From assembly GCF_030272615.1 (NCBI RefSeq), contig NC_081409.1:871714379-871778378 (forward strand): DNA of 64,000 bases. Direction: 5' to 3'. Made by a program: the position numbers and the translations under genes. This DNA is from Cryptomeria japonica. Taxonomy: Eukaryota > Streptophyta > Pinopsida > Cupressales > Cupressaceae. The notes under the pieces are model-generated. The model was given only the letters and a program-made list of their open reading frames with translations, ran no database searches and was not told where the DNA came from. Below are positions 59,979 to 64,000 of this stretch, piece after piece (position 1 is the first letter of the stretch; every line of letters starts with the position of its first letter).

Positions 59979-60818
59979 GATACAAAACAATGCTGAAAGA
60001 TTCCGATACAGATAAACAAACGATTGTACTCATAAATCAACCAAGTATTTGATAGCTTAACATAATTTTCTTGTCAAAGAAAACATCACTTTTGTCTTTG
60101 TTTTGGTAAGGAAGGATGCATCCTTGTTTTAAAGACAGTTTGGATTGTTGATGTTGATTGTGTGTTTGATTGGTAAATGGTCATTTGTGTGAGTGTTTGT
60201 GTCAATGTTTGTTTTGTATCTGCTCGAATGAATATGTACAAGGTGTTGTCATGTTTTTGGGTGATTTTCGATGGTTTTTTCGATGTTTTTGGATTTTGTG
60301 AAACATTTTTGAATGTTTTTGGATTTTGTATTGTTTTTGAATGTTTTTGATATTTTGCGAGACATTTTTGAATGTTTTTGGTATTTTTAATGATTGCCTG
60401 AATGAAGAGCATAATGACACATAAGACAATGTAGAATCCACTTCCATCAATAGGTTAAGGGTATTGCCCCCAGTTTGTAGACCTGACTATGAAAAGGTGG
60501 GATGCTAGACGCATGGAGTACTTTCTTAATGACAGATGAATAACAAGCCATGGCTTTGGATGGATGGATGTATGTATGAAGTAAATGTGATCGCAACAAG
60601 TCTGAAAAGATAATGGAGCCAGAGCCCTTACGAGTTGCACCTGTTTGCCAGGTTTTCACCATCGCACTTACCCAAGGTGCCACCGGAGTGGTTGTTCACC
60701 GTTTGGATGCATGATTTTTTCTTTACTTTTTTGAATGTTTTTGTATTTTCTTCAGGACATTTTTCTGAATGTTTTTGGTATTTTCTGATATGCAGGGGAG
60801 CCTGATGCTTTGTACAAC

Positions 60819-63800
60819 TTATGTGTAAAACCTTTTGAGGTGCATGCTATTGATTGGATCTGCAAGTGGTTCTCCTTCTGATGTGGCCAACTGATATGCC
60901 CCAGACCCGAATACAGGAGTGACAACATATGGGCCCAGCCAGTTTGATTCAAACTTGCCCTGATGTTCTCGGTTTGGTTGGTTGCGAGGATTCTCTCGAA
61001 GAACAAGATCACCTACCTCAAATGTACGAGATCTAACTCGGTGATTGTAGCTTCTACTCATGTGCTGCTGATAGGCTTTGAGGTGATTGTATGCAGCTTG
61101 TCGCTTTTCATCAAGTAACTCCAAGTCCTGAAGACGAGATACTCTGTATGCTTCATCATCGATGAGATTGTGCAATGAAACCCATAAGGATGGTATCTCG
61201 ACCTCAATAGGTAAGATAGCTTCTGCACCATAGACCAATGAATAAGGAGTTGCACTTGTAGGGGTCCGAATGCTAGTTCGATATGCCCATAGCGCTGGAT
61301 TTAGTTGAACATGTCAATCACGGCCAGCATCATTGACTGTCTTCTTTAGGATCCTCAATATGTTTTTATTGGATGCTTCAGCCTGACCATTGCCTTGTGG
61401 GTAATAGGGAGTGGAAAAGCGGTGTTGGATATGAAATTTCTCACAAAGCTCACGGACATCCTAATTTTTGAAAGGAAGACCGTTATCTGTGACAATGGCC
61501 ATGGGCACACCATACCGGCAGATGATGTAGTTGAGGATGAATGAGGTGATCTGCTTGCCGGTGACTTGGGTAAGTGGAACAGCTTCGATCCACTTTGTGA
61601 AATATTCAGTGGCGGTAATAATGAATTTATGGCCATTGGATGAAGATGGATGAATCTTACCCACAAGGTCGAGGCCCCATTGACAAAAAGGCCATGGTGT
61701 TGTGATTGGTTGCAGTTCCTAGGCTGGTGCATGTATCAAGTCACCATGAACTTGACATTTCTTGCATTTTCTGACAAAGTAGTAGGAATCCTTTTCCATA
61801 GATGGCTAATAGTATCCATTGCGCAGGAGTTTCTTGGCTAGTGACGGACCACTTGAGTGAATCCCGCAAATTCCTTCATGTACCTCTTCCAAAGCCTTTG
61901 TTATCTCACCTTGTTCCAGACATCGAAGGAGAGTACCATCAAGACTACGTCGGTATAGGGTTTCGGCAATAATGGTATATCGAGCAGTTTGGCGAATGAA
62001 GGTTTTTCGTTGGTTATTAGACTAGTTGGGAGGAAGGGTGTGATCGTGGAGATAGGTGTAGAACTCACCGTACCATGGGGATTCAGAACCGACAAGGCGA
62101 CATATCATTTTAGATTCGGGGATATTATAAGCAGGGATCCAAAGCTGTTCTACCAAAAACTCGTAGCGTGTTGAATTCTGTGGAAGATCTAGGAGAGATG
62201 CAATAGTAGCCATAGCATCAGCAGCTCGATTCTGATCTCTTGGTATCTGCTCAAAAGTGATAATAGTAAATGATGTCTTTAGAGTGTCCACCATTTGCTT
62301 GTATGGCAGGAGTTTATCATCTTTGGTTTGATACTCATCTGTTGCTTGTCGAATGACCAGTTGGGAGTCGCCATATACTTGCAGTTCTTTTAATTTCCAT
62401 TGTATGGCTAGCCTGAGTGCTGTGATCAAAGCCTCATATTCTGCTATGTTGTTTGTGCATGGAAATGTGAGCCTGTAAGACTTCGGGATGCTATCACCTT
62501 GAGGTGTGATAAACAGAATGCCTGCCCCCGAGCCATGCTTGGTGTATGAACCATCAAAGTATAGTTTCCATGGTTGTACTTCTGTGATCATGAATATCTC
62601 TTCATCTGGAAAATTGGAAATGAGAGGATGATCACCTATGAGTGGTGCATCGGCCAACTGATCTGCAATAACTTGTCCTTTAATAGCTTTACGGTCCACA
62701 TACTCAACGTCAAATTCACTTAGAATCATTACCCATTTGGCCAAGTGACTTGTCAATGCTGCTTTGCTAAGTAAGTACTTGAGTGGGTCAATCTTTGCGA
62801 TGAGTTGTACCTTGTGTGTCAACAGATAGTGTCACAATTTAGTGGCTGCTAAGATCACTGCTAGGCAAGCCCGCTCAATAGGTGTGTAATTGAGTTCATA
62901 GCCCACCAGTGTTCGAGAGATGTAGTAAATAGCACACTCCTTGCCTTCTGCATTATGTTGTGCCAGTAGTACACCCAATGCTGTACTTGTTGCTGAGATA
63001 TAAAGTAACAACGGTCTACTTGGATCTGGTGGCATCAGTAATGGTGGATTCATGAGATAGTCTTTAAGCACCTGAAATGCTTGTTGGCATTTGGCATCCC
63101 ATTGAAAGCGGATGTTCTTGTGTAGCAGGTGTGTGAACGGGTGACACTTATCAGCCAATTGTGCAATGAATCTTCGGATGGATTGAAGCCGCCCTTGTAA
63201 TGTCCTTAGCTGATTGATATTTTTTGGAGGTGGCATGTCCATGATTGCCTTAACCTTTGCTAGATCGACCTCAATGCCTTTGCTTGAGACAATGTATCCT
63301 AGAAGTTTCCTAGAGGTTACTCCAAAGACACATTTCTTTGGGTTGAGTCGAACATGGTATTGTTCCAGTCTATCAAAGACTTTATCTAAGATGTGGAGAT
63401 GCCCATCTCTAGTGAGTGATTTTGCTAGTAAGTCATCCACATAATCTTCCATCATAGTATGCATCATGTCATGGAAGATGGTGGTCATTGCTCTTTGATA
63501 GGTCTCTCCTGCATTTTTTAGACCAAAAGGCATTACATTCTAGTAGTATGTGCCCCATGGACATGTGAAGGCTGTCTTATGTTGGTCCTCTGGTGTGATC
63601 TTTATTTGATTGTATCCTGAAAAGCCATCCATGAGTGAAAGCATGGCATGTCCTACTGTCAAATCCACTATGACGTCGATATTTGGTAGGAGGAAGTCAT
63701 CCTTAGGACATGCCTTATTCAGATCTCTGAAGTCAGTACAAATGCGGATGCCCCCTTTTGGTTTGCCAACTGGCACAATGTTGGAGATCCATTCTGCATA

Positions 63801-64000
63801 ATCAATTGGTCTAATGAAACCAACATCCAGGAGTTTCTTGAGTTCTGTTTTGACTAGCACTGCAATCTAAGGATGCATCTTACGAAGCTTCTGCTTGACA
63901 GGTTTGGCTCCTTCTGCTACTGTGAGATGATGCATAACTAAATCGGGATCAAGCCCAAGCATGTCTGCATATGACCATGCAAAGTTGATCTGACCTTGCT
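60819..64000 (-). pseudogene. F pol, copy R2 and its upstream continuation (RT to integrase)
   Basis: Minus-strand frame running in from beyond the window. RT: FRDLNKACPKDDF, FSGYNQI, catalytic YVDD at 63443-63432. RNase H: LLYISATSTALGVLLAQ near 63000. Second RNase H 62560-62180, then integrase to 60819 (LKRFYT). Stops at about 63868 (Gln in E), 63540 (Trp in E), 62832 (Arg in E), 62022 and 61719, plus others in integrase, but no frameshift. The stop at 62022 is absent from R1, where CAG is intact. Everything right of 62843 is single copy in the window. Confidence 0.92.

Larger units (their letters stand above)
55966..62843. repeat. 6.9-kb direct duplication, copy R2
   Basis: Second copy of 34424-41306. 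Begins at 'agatggagg' immediately after unique E sequence, and runs past the R1 end point without a break into the rest of F pol. Confidence 0.93.
30776..64000 (-). mobile_element. Ty3/gypsy Tat-type retrotransposon F, 5' end outside window
   Basis: Minus-strand element whose 3' LTR is 30776-32218. The left neighbour is 'ctttc' (30771-30775), and H1 keeps the uninterrupted site at 20350-20360. Inside, in the element's own order from the right: pol (RT, RNase H, second RNase H, integrase), a spacer holding a foreign solo LTR, and an oppositely oriented PMD gene before the PPT and 3' LTR. The body is interrupted at 41306 by E plus a duplicated F segment. Removing 41307-62843 rejoins F without a gap. 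Dual RNase H marks the Tat lineage. The predicted second CTTTC lies beyond 64000. Confidence 0.85.

Overview
The window is plant nuclear DNA made almost entirely of nested LTR retrotransposons. I found no ordinary host gene, tRNA, rRNA or CRISPR array. Long, old, heavily nested Ty1/copia and Ty3/gypsy (Tat-type) elements in an AT-rich background suggest a large-genome plant. A gymnosperm such as a conifer is my best guess, but the species cannot be read from the sequence.

Left part (1-30775). The substrate is a diverged tandem duplication with a period of about 3.6 kb once insertions are removed: unit H1 (1-1580 plus 18960-20974) and unit H2 (20975-21899 plus 28616-30775). Copia element C (minus strand, 1581-18954, target duplication GAGTA) sits in H1. 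Its left LTR was hit by solo LTR B (1813-12111, target duplication GGGAA). B was then hit by copia element A (plus strand, 1998-9672, target duplication CATCT). Copia element D (minus strand, 21900-28610, target duplication GTAAA) sits in H2. H1 and H2 preserve each other's empty sites, which confirms the boundaries and the order C, then B, then A. All gag-pol genes are dead, mostly through in-frame stops.

Right part (30776-64000). A Ty3/gypsy element F lies on the minus strand. Its 3' LTR is at 30776-32218 and its 5' end is beyond the window. Between pol and its 3' LTR it carries a gene in the opposite direction encoding a plant mobile domain (PMD) protein with a coiled-coil tail. F holds a solo LTR (36980-38441, target duplication GATAC) of a second gypsy family. 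F is interrupted at 41306 by E (41307-55965), a plus-strand member of that second family. E has a leader with an exactly phased 21-bp repeat array, a small ORF abutting gag, gag-protease, a G-patch-like segment, reverse transcriptase, two RNase H domains, integrase and its own antisense PMD gene. E keeps only the last 100 bp of its 5' LTR and has no 3' LTR. It is bracketed by two roughly 99% identical direct copies of a 6.9-kb piece of F (34424-41306 and 55966-62843), after which F pol continues to the window end.

The observations I would check first are the 21-bp phased GCGC array in the E leader, the antisense PMD genes in two separate gypsy elements, the 6.9-kb duplication bracketing E, and stop codons shared between E and F.
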